Assembly: GCF_028877475.1 (NCBI RefSeq)
Contig: NZ_CP113527.1
Span: forward strand, 2,845,501-2,909,500
Source: Lysinibacillus irui
GTDB taxonomy: Bacteria; Bacillota; Bacilli; Bacillales_A; Planococcaceae
Length of the DNA stretch: 64,000 nucleotides
Direction of reading: 5' to 3'
Within the stretch, counting starts at the first letter, position 1. Every line of letters starts with the position of its first letter. The notes under the pieces were generated by a model, which was not told the DNA's origin, did no database searches, and worked only from the letters and a program-made list of their open reading frames with translations. A program made the position numbers and the translations under genes. This document shows positions 1 to 7,796 of this stretch, one piece after another.

Positions 1-148
1 TAGTAAATAAACTTATATTCACAATTCTCCAATCTTCTTCCAAAGTTTTTGCTGCCACCTGTGCTACATTTAACCCCTCTTCTTTAATATATTCCTCAAA
101 ATCTAATACTATAGAATTTTTTATTGATTCATAACTTGTCATATTCAT
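1..148 (-). CDS. Partial gene, probable immunity protein for the first deaminase toxin (continues beyond the window start)
   Basis: An open frame starts at an ATG at 148, six bases after an AAGGA ribosome binding site that overlaps the end of the upstream toxin gene, and runs off the window edge without a stop. It begins MNMTSYESIKNS and shows an acidic helical stretch. I do not recognise the family. Its position immediately after a toxin C-terminus is the standard place for the cognate immunity gene in polymorphic toxin loci, so immunity is inferred from context only. Confidence 0.6.
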   Translation of the reverse strand, partial: MNMTSYESIKNSIVLDFEEYIKEEGLNVAQVAAKTLEEDWRIVNISLFT

Positions 149-159
149 CTCATCAATCC

Positions 160-1564
160 TTATCTCATATTTTTAGAATAAACATTTAATTCGATATTTG
201 GATACTTTCTCCTGAATTCCATAATTAAATTTGTACAACTTTGACATGCATCTAAATCTGTAAACAAATCTATTCGACCTTTCGTATTAGGATCTTTTAT
301 TTGAGAAGCAATATCCTCAAGAATCTTAGCCTCTGTGTCATTGAATCGCGGAAACCCATCATCAACATACGTTTCCAATAATCTGTCTGTTTTGGAATAA
401 CTGAAATCTCCAACATTACTACCTAGACTATCAGAAGAATGAATCTGACTGTGTGCTTGGAATTCTTTTTTTATACCTAAAATACTCACATCTGCTACTG
501 CAACATTCGCAGTACTCATTTTTTTCACTTTTCTATCTAATTTATTCTTTTGTGTATTTGATAGATTTTTATATTCATCAGAATTTATTATTTTTTCAAT
601 TTCCCTATTAATATCACTTCTAATATTTTGAGTTTTCTCATAATACCTATCAATATCTCTATTTGATACCCTATCTTTAATCGTACCCTTACTACTCAAA
701 TTATTAGTAAACTTACCACTTGTTACTCCAGTCGAAGTCTTCCCTACTTTTGTTAGTGTGCCAACACCCTTTGTACCAACAACTGCTGTAGCTGTATTTA
801 TGGTTGCTTTTGTTCCCCAGTATGCTCGTGAGTAGTCATTACCATGAATAACATCTTTTTCAAAAGAGTCTTTTACTGAACCCGCCATAGTTTTTACGGT
901 TGCCAGTGGATGGGAAGCAAAATTTTTCAAATTGTCTTTCGTTTCTTTTAGTACGCCTATCGGATCAGTTACTAATTTTTTCACATCATTGTAGGTGTTT
1001 TTAGCTACATCTACAGTTGCATCGAACTTGCCTTTAGATTTTTGTGCTTGTTGGAGGCTCATGTTAAACCCTGTCCGTAAGATTTTTTCTTTGGTAGACA
1101 TGTCCTTGTTTATTTTGAGTGGCTCCATTTTATCTAACGACTTATAGACTTTAACAGCTTCTTTTGCGGCTACTTTTACTTCCTTTACTGCTTGCTTTGT
1201 CTGGTTATAAACGGCTTTCGTTTTGTTTACTGCTTGTTTATAGGTTTTCTTACCCGCTAGGACAGCTCATTTTACTACTTTCTTTCTTAAATTGCTTCGC
1301 TATTTTACTTTTGCTTAGTTTATTATAGAGCTTCCGTGCCTTGGTAAAGAATTTACCCCACTTCTTCTTTTTCTTCTTGCGTTTTTTCTTTTTCTTCTTT
1401 TTATTGGACTTCCGTTGTTTTTTCTTCGTGGAGCTCTTCTTTTTGGAGGATTTCTTAGCGCTTTTTCCTTTCGACCCGCCGCTCTTTCCTTTTTTCTTTC
1501 CACTTGGGGAGCCTACTTTCGGGATCATCCCTAGTAAACTTCCTGCTAATCCTAATAGACCCAT
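160..1564 (-). pseudogene. Polymorphic toxin with deaminase-like C-terminus, disrupted by a 4-bp duplication (orphan cassette 1)
   Basis: The first 94 codons match the N-termini of the two other toxins (3309-4595 and 5980-7344): a hydrophobic start, then a Lys/Arg-rich low-complexity stretch. At about 1280-1289 this copy reads TTTCTTTCTT where the others read TTTCTT, a 4-base gain that shifts the frame and ends it ten codons later. The correct frame resumes and stays open to 160. The C-terminal part has a pre-toxin-like segment (DVIHGNDYSRAYWGT, then VGTKGVG) as found before the toxic domain in LXG-type toxins. It ends with a deaminase-fold signature: DTEAKILEDIA in the HxE/DxE position, then ACQSC for the zinc-binding Cys pair and a typical EFRRKYPNIEL strand. 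Family assignment (Toxin-deaminase, BURPS668_1122-like) is from memory of the motif. A sequencing indel or reversible slippage at the 4-base repeat is possible. Confidence 0.75.
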
Positions 1565-2119
1565 TAGGCATCACCCCCACCAACAGGGATCATCCCCATG
1601 ACGTCTAGGGCCAGCTCTGCTTCCTCTTCTTGCGGAGCGACGGAAACAGGGGCTTTAATGGAGCCATCCATCGTCACTACTTGTCCCTGAATATCGGTAT
1701 TGCCATCAAACACTAGACTGCTTGAGCCGCATGTGAAACGCATGGACTCCGCTGCACTCATGGACACACGTTTTCCGGCAAAGGTGATCGTGTCGTTGGC
1801 TTGACCAGCAAGGGTGGTTTACTATGCACAGTGATGCCGCTATCCTGATGGAGCTGCAGAAAGACGGCACCCTCCTTGGCGGTAAATGTGACGGACTGTG
1901 GGTCTAGCTTCATTTCCTTCCCTTTCGGTGTACCCCAGTAAGACGTTTTGGGATCAGCTGTTTTCGGGTTGGACTCGCCACCCTTTCGTACACTATGACG
2001 AACAACCGCTGCTTCCTCACGATGTGTCGGGAAGGTTAGGTGGACGCTATCTCCTTCCTCTGGCGGGCTGTAAAAGCAGCTATGTCTTTCTGCGGTATAA
2101 GGGAACCAGGTATCTTCTT
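1174..2119. repeat. Direct repeat copy R1 (spike 3' end plus toxin 5' end)
   Basis: This block is nearly identical at the DNA level to parts of 3760-5033 (R2) and 6510-7796 (R3), all in the same orientation. It covers the C-terminal coding part of the VgrG-like gene and about the first 130 codons of the toxin gene. It is the shortest and most degraded of the three. Confidence 0.85.
1564..2119 (-). pseudogene. Orphan copy of the 3' end of the VgrG-like spike gene (cassette 1)
   Basis: This stretch aligns with the last third of the full spike gene at 7344-8873 and ends in the same way, its stop overlapping the toxin ATG by one base. It has lost one T near 1803 (GGCTTGACC against GGCTTTGACC), has a 6-base in-frame deletion near the C-terminus and a 10-base deletion near 2108. 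Homology stops around 2119. There is no intact frame to encode a spike tip, only about 67 codons from an internal ATG at 1767. It is best read as a homology arm left from cassette accumulation. Confidence 0.8.
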
Positions 2120-2160
2120 AAATGAGTGTACAAGGCACTTATTTCTTATAATGGATAAAT

Positions 2161-2197
2161 AAAAAAAACCCCCCGATAGAAAATTTATCTATCAAGG
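2161..2197 (-). terminator. Intrinsic terminator downstream of kptA-side cassette boundary
   Basis: On the minus strand CCTTGATAGA and TCTATCGGGG can pair (two G-U pairs) around a short loop, followed by eight T residues. Read on the minus strand it lies just before the first orphan cassette, so it would stop read-through from cassette 2 into cassette 1. Confidence 0.55.
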
Positions 2198-2319
2198 CAT
2201 ATTTTTACGCATTAAGAAACTGTGGCAAATTTTTATCTGGTCTTCAAAATTAGAATACTACTCTTCACAACCTCAAAACGAAGCTGTTTACAGTGTCACC
2301 AAGTGAAGAATTTTTTAGA

Positions 2320-2366
2320 AAAATATAAAAATGTCAATAGCCACTTTAATTATGTTAGCTATTGAC
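2320..2366 (-). terminator. Intrinsic terminator after kptA
   Basis: GTCAATAGC at 2333-2341 and GCTATTGAC at 2358-2366 form a perfect 9-bp stem, and the minus strand continues into a T-rich tail (ATTTTTATATTTTT). It lies 19 bases after the kptA stop, closing the toxin 2 - immunity - kptA unit. Confidence 0.75.
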
Positions 2367-2384
2367 TCCTTTTAAATTTCTAGT

Positions 2385-2948
2385 TTATTTTTTAACAGAA
2401 ATAAATTCAATAGGTATATAATCAGAAAGCCATACTTTTTCATTCCCTAAATAAAACTTAATTCCCTTTTTTCTAGATTCCTCAGTATTGACGATTAATA
2501 TAATCGGTTCAAAAGCCTTGCGTTTGCCAACCATGTGAGCAGTTTCAATATCTTCCGATAAATGGACATATTGCCTAGACATGGGTAATAAACCTTTTTC
2601 GTTAATGAAACTCATAAATTCTGGGGAAGTTCCATGGAATAATCGTTTAGGTGGTACAACTTCCTTTTTAATAATTTTGTTATGAGTAGAGTGTCCATAT
2701 AGAGCTCTAATTTTATTTCCTAATAATTCATGGCGCTTTTTCTTAGATAACAAAATCATTTGTTGCACATCTTCTAATGTTGTATTAACCCATTTTTTTG
2801 ATTGATTAAGAACTGACAATAGTTGATCAACCGGTACCCAACCTTCTTCATCTAATTCTAATTCATATTTCCAAGGTACATGACGTAAAGCATAAGAAAT
2901 TTCTTTGCTTAATTCAATATAATATTCTTGTTCATTCAACCTCTTCAC
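2385..2948 (-). CDS. kptA: RNA 2'-phosphotransferase, KptA/Tpt1 family
   Basis: The 187-residue protein has full family length. It carries the N-terminal YALRH Arg-His pair, an IRALYGHS segment, the LFHGTS motif, and YVHLS followed by VGKRKAF, which together supply the Arg-His-Arg-Arg set used by Tpt1/KptA to move a 2'-phosphate from RNA to NAD+. The family is well known in eukaryotic tRNA splicing, and bacterial members have no settled physiological substrate. The start overlaps the end of the preceding immunity gene by 17 bases, which suggests translational coupling. It is therefore part of a toxin-immunity cassette rather than a housekeeping locus, and may repair or protect RNA or nucleic-acid ends damaged by the toxin (inference). 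A terminator follows directly. Confidence 0.9.
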   Translation of the reverse strand: MKRLNEQEYYIELSKEISYALRHVPWKYELELDEEGWVPVDQLLSVLNQSKKWVNTTLEDVQQMILLSKKKRHELLGNKIRALYGHSTHNKIIKKEVVPPKRLFHGTSPEFMSFINEKGLLPMSRQYVHLSEDIETAHMVGKRKAFEPIILIVNTEESRKKGIKFYLGNEKVWLSDYIPIEFISVKK

Positions 2949-3291
2949 TCCTGTTATAAAAAACCATTTCTTTTATAGCAAACTCCAACCATGCCCAAAA
3001 ATCTTCAAATTCATGTTTTTGTTCAAACCCCTCAGTAGTAAAATCATGTATTAATTGAACTCTACTTCCCTTTCCTATTTCAAAACACGCAATATCATCA
3101 TTATAATCCTGTCTAGCGAAAGGCACTAATTTCCTATTAGGATATCTCTCTTTTAAATCAAAATATCTTCTGGTCGCTTGTCCAGATTCCATTAAATACC
3201 ACAAATCGAAATCAACTAAATTTAATTCTACAATTTTATTATAAGAATTTGGATATTCAAAAATATCTGAAGTTATATGGTATGTTGTCAA
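2932..3291 (-). CDS. Probable immunity protein for the ParB-like toxin
   Basis: This 119-residue acidic soluble protein lies 17 bases after the toxin 2 stop. It has aromatic-rich motifs, including FDLWYLMESG, the segment RKLVPFARQDYNDDIACFE, and a C-terminal FEDFWAWLEFAIKEM. The pattern resembles the C-terminal half of SMI1/KNR4 (SUKH)-type immunity proteins, but I cannot assign a family firmly. No signal peptide or membrane segment is visible, so it would act in the cytoplasm. Its role is inferred from position between a toxin gene and kptA. Confidence 0.7.
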   Translation of the reverse strand: MTTYHITSDIFEYPNSYNKIVELNLVDFDLWYLMESGQATRRYFDLKERYPNRKLVPFARQDYNDDIACFEIGKGSRVQLIHDFTTEGFEQKHEFEDFWAWLEFAIKEMVFYNRSEEVE

Positions 3292-3308
3292 TTTATATTC
3301 ACTTCTTC

Positions 3309-4595
3309 CTATTTCATTTTCTCTAATTGATATGATCCCATTGGATTATCATTTCTAAAACTCGCCTTTTGTTTTTGAACACGTAACTCTAAGGCTTCAC
3401 CCCAAGTTTCAGGCACACCTTTTTTGGTTGTGAACCTATCGATCATGTTAGAAGGTAAAGGTTCATTACAATCTCTTATGATAGCTTCAACATTAATACC
3501 GACTTCTCGAGCTGCTGCCACTCTAGTATTATCAATAGTAGTATAATTCCCGTCTGGCATTTTTACAACATCAATAGGATCACCTTTCCATCCATTGGCT
3601 TTCATGCTATTTATTATTGCCTCTGATCCATTTACTGAAGTTTGACTAAATCTAATTTGTGAAGGATCCATACTTTTTACCTTGAAAGAAACATCTTTAC
3701 TAGGAATCTTATTTTGTTGTGGTCCTGTTTCTTCTACATGATCAATCTTACTAGTAACCTTACTACTCGAACTACTAGTAGACTTACCACTTGATACTCC
3801 AGTTGTTTTTGTACTTGACGCTCCTTTAACCCCTAACACTGACGTGGCTACGCCAAAACTATCTAACCAATGTTCTTTCGATAATGGGTCTTTTGGATTC
3901 ACCGCACCTTGGACCATCCCCGTAAAACCAAATGTTGCATAATTGAAAAAATCAGAAGGTGAATCGAGCATCTTATCTGCTCTACCTTTGGCTCCAGACC
4001 AAATACCATCTACTGCACCTAGAGTTAGATAATTTGCAAAATCATATGGAGAATCGAGTGCTTTATCTGCTCTTTTGTCCAGACCACTTTTGAAATCTTT
4101 GCCGATTTCTTTGAAGCTATTAAGTGACTTGTCAACTGGTTTTTTGATGTCCTTTATCACCGCTTTTGCAGCTGAATTCGTTTTGATGGCTAGTTCCTTC
4201 GTTGTTTGTTTTACTTCCTTTACCGCTTGCTTTGTCTGGTTATAAACAGCTTTCGTTTTGTTTACTGCTTGTTTATAGGTTTTCTTACCCGCTAGGACAG
4301 CTCTTTTTACTACTTTCTTAAATTGTTTCGCTATTTTACTTTTGCTTAGTTTATTATAGAGCTTCCGTGCCTTGGTAAAGAATTTACCCCACTTCTTCTT
4401 TTTCTTCTTGCGTTTTTTCTTTTTCTTCTTTTTATTGGACTTCCGTTGTTTTTTCTTCGTGGAGCTCTTCTTTTTGGAGGATTTCTTAGCGCTCTTTCCT
4501 TTCGACCCGCCGCTCTTTCCTTTTTTCTTTCCACTTGGGGAGCCTACTTTCGGAATCATCCCTAGTAAACTTCCTGCTAATCCTAATAGACCCAT
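3309..4595 (-). CDS. Polymorphic toxin with ParB-like C-terminal domain (orphan cassette 2)
   Basis: The 428-residue protein shares about the first 276 residues with toxin 3 (5980-7344). These comprise a hydrophobic N-terminus (LLGLAGSLLGMIP), a Lys/Arg-rich region at about 22-70, a helical region, and two DSPYDFANYLT / DSPSDFFNYAT repeats with a KEHWLDSFG segment like the pre-toxin part of LXG toxins. After a Ser-rich linker the C-terminus is unique: IRFSQTSV, GDPIDVVKMPDG, and IDNTRVAAAREVGI resemble the ParB/sulfiredoxin fold, where the usual motif is DGxHRxxAAxxxG. ParB-like domains occur as nuclease or nucleotide-acting toxins, but the activity here is not proven. Its ATG overlaps the stop of a partial spike gene by one base (TAATG). 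Confidence 0.8.
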   Translation of the reverse strand: MGLLGLAGSLLGMIPKVGSPSGKKKGKSGGSKGKSAKKSSKKKSSTKKKQRKSNKKKKKKKRKKKKKKWGKFFTKARKLYNKLSKSKIAKQFKKVVKRAVLAGKKTYKQAVNKTKAVYNQTKQAVKEVKQTTKELAIKTNSAAKAVIKDIKKPVDKSLNSFKEIGKDFKSGLDKRADKALDSPYDFANYLTLGAVDGIWSGAKGRADKMLDSPSDFFNYATFGFTGMVQGAVNPKDPLSKEHWLDSFGVATSVLGVKGASSTKTTGVSSGKSTSSSSSKVTSKIDHVEETGPQQNKIPSKDVSFKVKSMDPSQIRFSQTSVNGSEAIINSMKANGWKGDPIDVVKMPDGNYTTIDNTRVAAAREVGINVEAIIRDCNEPLPSNMIDRFTTKKGVPETWGEALELRVQKQKASFRNDNPMGSYQLEKMK

Positions 4596-5033
4596 TAGGC
4601 ATCACCCCCACCAACAGGGATCATCCCCATGACGTCTAGGGCTGCCTCCAGGTCTGCTTCCTCTTCTTGCGCAGCGACGGAAACAGGGGCTTTAATGGAG
4701 CCATCCATCGTCACTACTTGTCCCTGAATATCGGTATTGCCATCAAACACTAGACTGCTTGAGCCGCATGTAAAACGCATCGACTCCGCTGCACTCATGG
4801 ACACACGTTTTCCGGCAAAGGTGATCGTGTCGTTGGCTTTGACCAGCAAGGATGGCCTATGCACAGTGATGCCGCTGTCCTGATGGAGCTGTAGAAAGAC
4901 GGCACCCTCCTTGGCGGTAAATGTCACGGAATGTGGGTCTAGCTTCATTTCCTTCCCTTTCGGCGTACCCCAGTAAGACGTTTTGGAGTCAGATGTTTTC
5001 GGGTTGGACTCGCCACTCTTTCGTACACTATGA
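3760..5033. repeat. Direct repeat copy R2 (spike 3' end plus toxin 5' end)
   Basis: About 1.27 kb is nearly identical to 6510-7796, covering the toxin constant region and the spike C-terminal region. Most differences are single substitutions, plus one 3-base deletion in the spike part near 4857. The homology ends sharply at the toxin-specific C-terminus on one side and at about spike codon 370 on the other. Confidence 0.9.
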
Positions 5034-5107
5034 CAAAAACCGCTGTAGCGTTGTTTGTTTAACTTCTTATATAGTTTCTTTTTTGAATGTATCCCTTTTT
5101 TATTCAC
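4595..5107 (-). CDS. Orphan VgrG-like spike tip fragment (cassette 2)
   Basis: From about 5033 down to 4595 this matches the C-terminal 140 residues of the full spike protein (7344-8873), the beta-helix tip with repeats such as SVTFTAKEGAVFLQL, and stays in frame. The N-terminal gp27-like and OB-fold parts are absent. The open frame extends upstream to a GTG at 5107 through about 25 unrelated codons with no good ribosome binding site, so translation is doubtful. The 3' end keeps the one-base overlap with the toxin ATG. It may be a silent homology arm or, if translated, a minimal tip for toxin 2. Confidence 0.6.
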   Translation of the reverse strand: MNKKGIHSKKKLYKKLNKQRYSGFCHSVRKSGESNPKTSDSKTSYWGTPKGKEMKLDPHSVTFTAKEGAVFLQLHQDSGITVHRPSLLVKANDTITFAGKRVSMSAAESMRFTCGSSSLVFDGNTDIQGQVVTMDGSIKAPVSVAAQEEEADLEAALDVMGMIPVGGGDA

Positions 5108-5115
5108 GTATTATA

Positions 5116-5162
5116 TGAAATTAAAAAGGTAGAAAAGCTGTTAGAACAACGTTTCTACCTTT
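5116..5162 (-). terminator. Intrinsic terminator closing the main toxin operon
   Basis: AAAGGTAGAAA and TTTCTACCTTT form an 11-bp stem with a 15-base loop, followed on the minus strand by TTTTTAATTT. It separates the complete spike-toxin-immunity unit from orphan cassette 2. Confidence 0.75.
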
Positions 5163-5244
5163 AACTATTTATTTCGACAAAGTATCCTATTAGGACATAG
5201 AAGTAAGACAAATTCATAGCTAGTCATACAACTGTATATGCCTT

Positions 5245-5469
5245 TCATTTAAAGGGTATATTGACATTCTCAAGTAATTCAATTTTTAGTAGCTCTATTT
5301 TATTTGATAGAATCTTTAGAGGTTTTAATCTATCCTCAACACTTTAAATGGTTTCATTATCTTCATATTCTTTAGTAATAAAACGTAAAAGCCATCTTAT
5401 TCCTCCTTCGATGGATGACCCTGGACTCCCAGACTCTACTACTCTATTAAGTAATTCATAGGGTTTCAT
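5245..5469 (-). pseudogene. Small immunity-region gene with an in-frame stop
   Basis: An ATG at 5469 overlaps the stop of the SUKH-4-like gene (ATGA). It opens a frame beginning MKPYELLNRVVESG that is stopped by TAA at 5344-5346 after 41 codons. The same frame then continues for 32 sensible codons (VEDRLKPLKILSNK, IELLKIELLENV) to a TGA at 5245. The simplest reading is a gene of about 74 codons interrupted by one nonsense change from GAA or CAA to TAA. The short 41-residue form could still be made. The family is not recognised; position suggests an accessory immunity gene. Confidence 0.65.
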
Positions 5470-5975
5470 AATCCAGTTTCATAGTCTTCTATCATATGTG
5501 ACCAATACCCTTCTACTTCCTTCATTGCTATGGGGTCAATTTGCTCATACACCTTCCTCAACTCAATTGCATAGTTATATGAAGTATATACACCTTCTTT
5601 TTTCATTTCCGTTGATATTTCTTGTCTAATCAAATGAAACAAGAAGAACGTTCTTAAATTCTGATTAAGCGTATAAATTAGAGGATGAAGTAAGGAAGAA
5701 CTAGTAAAAAGCTCATCGCTCCCTTCTTTTAAGTAAAGTCCATATTCATAAGACGTGCAATGACCCACTTTGATAAATTGCACTTTTTCAATCACTACTT
5801 TTTGGAAGTTGCTGAATTCATAGAACTCAAAATCACCAAATTCTTTTGGTACTCCAATATCTATCATAAATTCAGCATTTTCAACACTTACCCCAAAATT
5901 AACTAATTCATTAAAATCATAGTCTCTTGTTTCTGAGTCATAATATTCTCGTATCTCTCGGATATCAAAATCCAT
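5466..5975 (-). CDS. SUKH-4-like immunity protein for the deaminase toxin
   Basis: This 169-residue acidic cytoplasmic protein contains NFGVSVENAEFMIDIGVPKE and FYEFSN, the signature of SUKH-4-type immunity proteins (leading helices, then a GVP-x-E-FG motif). SUKH immunity proteins are known partners of nuclease and deaminase toxins. It starts five bases after the toxin 3 stop, so the two are surely co-expressed. It should bind and block the deaminase domain inside the producer and its kin (inference from family and position). Confidence 0.85.
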   Translation of the reverse strand: MDFDIREIREYYDSETRDYDFNELVNFGVSVENAEFMIDIGVPKEFGDFEFYEFSNFQKVVIEKVQFIKVGHCTSYEYGLYLKEGSDELFTSSSLLHPLIYTLNQNLRTFFLFHLIRQEISTEMKKEGVYTSYNYAIELRKVYEQIDPIAMKEVEGYWSHMIEDYETGL

Positions 5976-5979
5976 ACTT

Positions 5980-7344
5980 TCACTCCTTTAACTTTTCAAG
6001 CTCTTTAGCTAATTCAGCATTTCCACGATCTCTTGAAGCTTTGTCCCCATACTCAACACTATAGCTTACTTCAGCTTCAGGAAGTTCTTTTTTTAGCAGT
6101 GCCTTACAATCATGACCACCAAGAATGCAAGGTTCTCTTTCAGTGTACACTCGGTGAACTTTATAAGTCTGTCCATTTAGTTCAGCAGCTTTTTTTTCCT
6201 CTACCAAAACTTTTTCGGAATGCACTTTTTTCACTTCAACTTTTCCACTTGGTTTTACTCTGGTTTTTTCTGTACTTTCAAAAACCTTCGAAAAACGAGC
6301 ACCATCTATCTCAATGTCTGCCACTACAATATTTCTTAAATCGTATATTTGATTATCAATTCGATAATTTTTCGCCATTGAACTTAAATCAGATTCTCCA
6401 TACTTAACTTGTAATGGTAATTTTGGATTATCTATATTCTTAGTATTACCCGTGCCCTTATTACTATTACTATTACTATTACTATTACTATTACTATTAC
6501 TATTACTATTATTACTCGAACTGCTAGTAGACTTACCACTTGATACTCCAGTTGTTTTTGTACTTGACGCTCCTTTAACCCCTAATACTGACGTGGCTAC
6601 GCCAAAACTATCTAACCAATGTTCTTTCGATAACGGGTCTTTCGGATTCACCGCACCTTGGACCATCCCCGTGAAACCAAATGTTGCATAATTGAAAAAA
6701 TCAGAAGGTGAATCGAGCATCTTATCTGCTCTACCTTTGGCTCCAGACCAAATACCATCTACTGCACCTAGAGTTAGATAATTTGCAAAATCATATGGAG
6801 AATCGAGTGCTTTATCTGCTCTTTTGTCCAGACCACTTTTGAAATCTTTGCCGATTTCTTTGAAGCTATTAAGTGACTTGACAACTGGTTTTTTGATGTC
6901 CTTTATCACCGCTTTTGCAGCTGAATTCGTTTTGATGGCTAGTTCCTTCGTTGTTTGTTTTACTTCCTTTACCGCTTGCTTTGTCTGGTTATAAACGGCT
7001 TTCGTTTTGTTTACTGCTTGTTTATAGGTTTTCTTACCCGCTAGGACAGCTCTTTTTACTACTTTCTTAAATTGCTTCGCTATTTTACTTTTGCTTAGTT
7101 TATTATAGAGCTTCCGTGCCTTGGTAAAGAATTTACCCCACTTCTTCTTTTTCTTCTTGCGTTTTTTCTTTTTCTTCTTTTTATTGGACTTCCGTTGTTT
7201 TTTCTTCGTAGAGCTCTTCTTTTTGGAGGATTTCTTAGCGCTCTTTCCTTTCGATCCTCCGCTCTTTCCTTTTTTCTTTCCACCTGGGGAGCCTACTTTC
7301 GGAATCATCCCTAGTAAGCTTCCTGCTAATCCTAATAGACCCAT
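5980..7344 (-). CDS. Polymorphic toxin with nucleic-acid deaminase C-terminus (active cassette 3)
   Basis: The 454-residue protein has a hydrophobic N-terminus (residues 1-16), a very Lys/Arg-rich region (about 22-70), amphipathic helices (70-175), two DSPxDFxNY segments (181-222) and KEHWLDSFG (240-248) like the pre-toxin region of LXG toxins. A Ser/Asn linker with eight Asn-Ser repeats follows (278-295), then a C-terminal domain. That domain holds KVHSEKVLVEE (HxE, about 374) and TEREPCILGGHDC (PC-x5-C, about 401-413), the zinc and catalytic set of the cytidine-deaminase superfamily, so it probably deaminates bases in nucleic acid. Its ATG overlaps the spike stop by one base, and a SUKH-4-like gene follows. 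Substrate and target cell are inferred. Confidence 0.85.
   Translation of the reverse strand: MGLLGLAGSLLGMIPKVGSPGGKKKGKSGGSKGKSAKKSSKKKSSTKKKQRKSNKKKKKKKRKKKKKKWGKFFTKARKLYNKLSKSKIAKQFKKVVKRAVLAGKKTYKQAVNKTKAVYNQTKQAVKEVKQTTKELAIKTNSAAKAVIKDIKKPVVKSLNSFKEIGKDFKSGLDKRADKALDSPYDFANYLTLGAVDGIWSGAKGRADKMLDSPSDFFNYATFGFTGMVQGAVNPKDPLSKEHWLDSFGVATSVLGVKGASSTKTTGVSSGKSTSSSSNNSNSNSNSNSNSNSNSNKGTGNTKNIDNPKLPLQVKYGESDLSSMAKNYRIDNQIYDLRNIVVADIEIDGARFSKVFESTEKTRVKPSGKVEVKKVHSEKVLVEEKKAAELNGQTYKVHRVYTEREPCILGGHDCKALLKKELPEAEVSYSVEYGDKASRDRGNAELAKELEKLKE
6459..6516. repeat. Hexanucleotide microsatellite encoding an Asn-Ser linker
   Basis: ATTACT is repeated about eight times in tandem, coding on the minus strand for alternating Asn-Ser between the constant region and the deaminase domain of toxin 3. 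Unit changes keep the reading frame. The other two toxins lack the expansion (a Ser run occurs at the same place in toxin 2). Confidence 0.9.
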
Positions 7345-7796
7345 TAGGCATCACCCCCACCAACAGGGATCATCCCCATGACGTCTAGGGCTGCCTCCAG
7401 GTCTGTTTCCTCTTCTTGCGCAGCGACAGATACAGGGGCTTTAATGGAGCCATCCATCGTCACTATCTGTCCCTGAATATCGGTATTGCCATCAAACACT
7501 AGACTGCTTGAGCCGCATGTGAAACGCATCGACTCCGCTGCACTCATGGACACACGTTTTCCGGCAAAGGTGATCGTGTCGTTGGCTTTGACCAGCAAGG
7601 ATGGCTTACTATGCACAGTGATGCCGCTGTCCTGATGAAGCTGTAGAAAGACAGCACCCTCCTTGGCGGTAAATGTCACGGACTGTGGGTCTAGCTTCAT
7701 TTCCTTCCCTTTCGGCGTACCCCAGTAAGACGTTTTGGGATCAGCTGTTTTCGGGTTGGACTCGCCACCCTTTCGTACACTATGACGAACAACCGC
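6510..7796. repeat. Direct repeat copy R3 (within the complete spike and toxin genes)
   Basis: This is the presumed parental block: spike codons from about 370 to the stop plus the toxin constant region. It is nearly identical to R2 and, over its spike-proximal part, to R1. Confidence 0.9.

Noticed and set aside
1315-1503. Arg/Lys-rich 62-codon minus-strand frame, repeated at 4346 and 7095
   Set aside because: Shifted frame inside the toxin gene with no start site of its own; sequence drifts between copies.
1341-1601. Phe-rich plus-strand frame, repeated at 4372 and 7121
   Set aside because: It is the antisense of the Lys-rich toxin N-terminus; conserved only because the repeats are near-identical.
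6452-6691. Leu-rich plus-strand frame
   Set aside because: Reverse reading of the Asn-Ser microsatellite.
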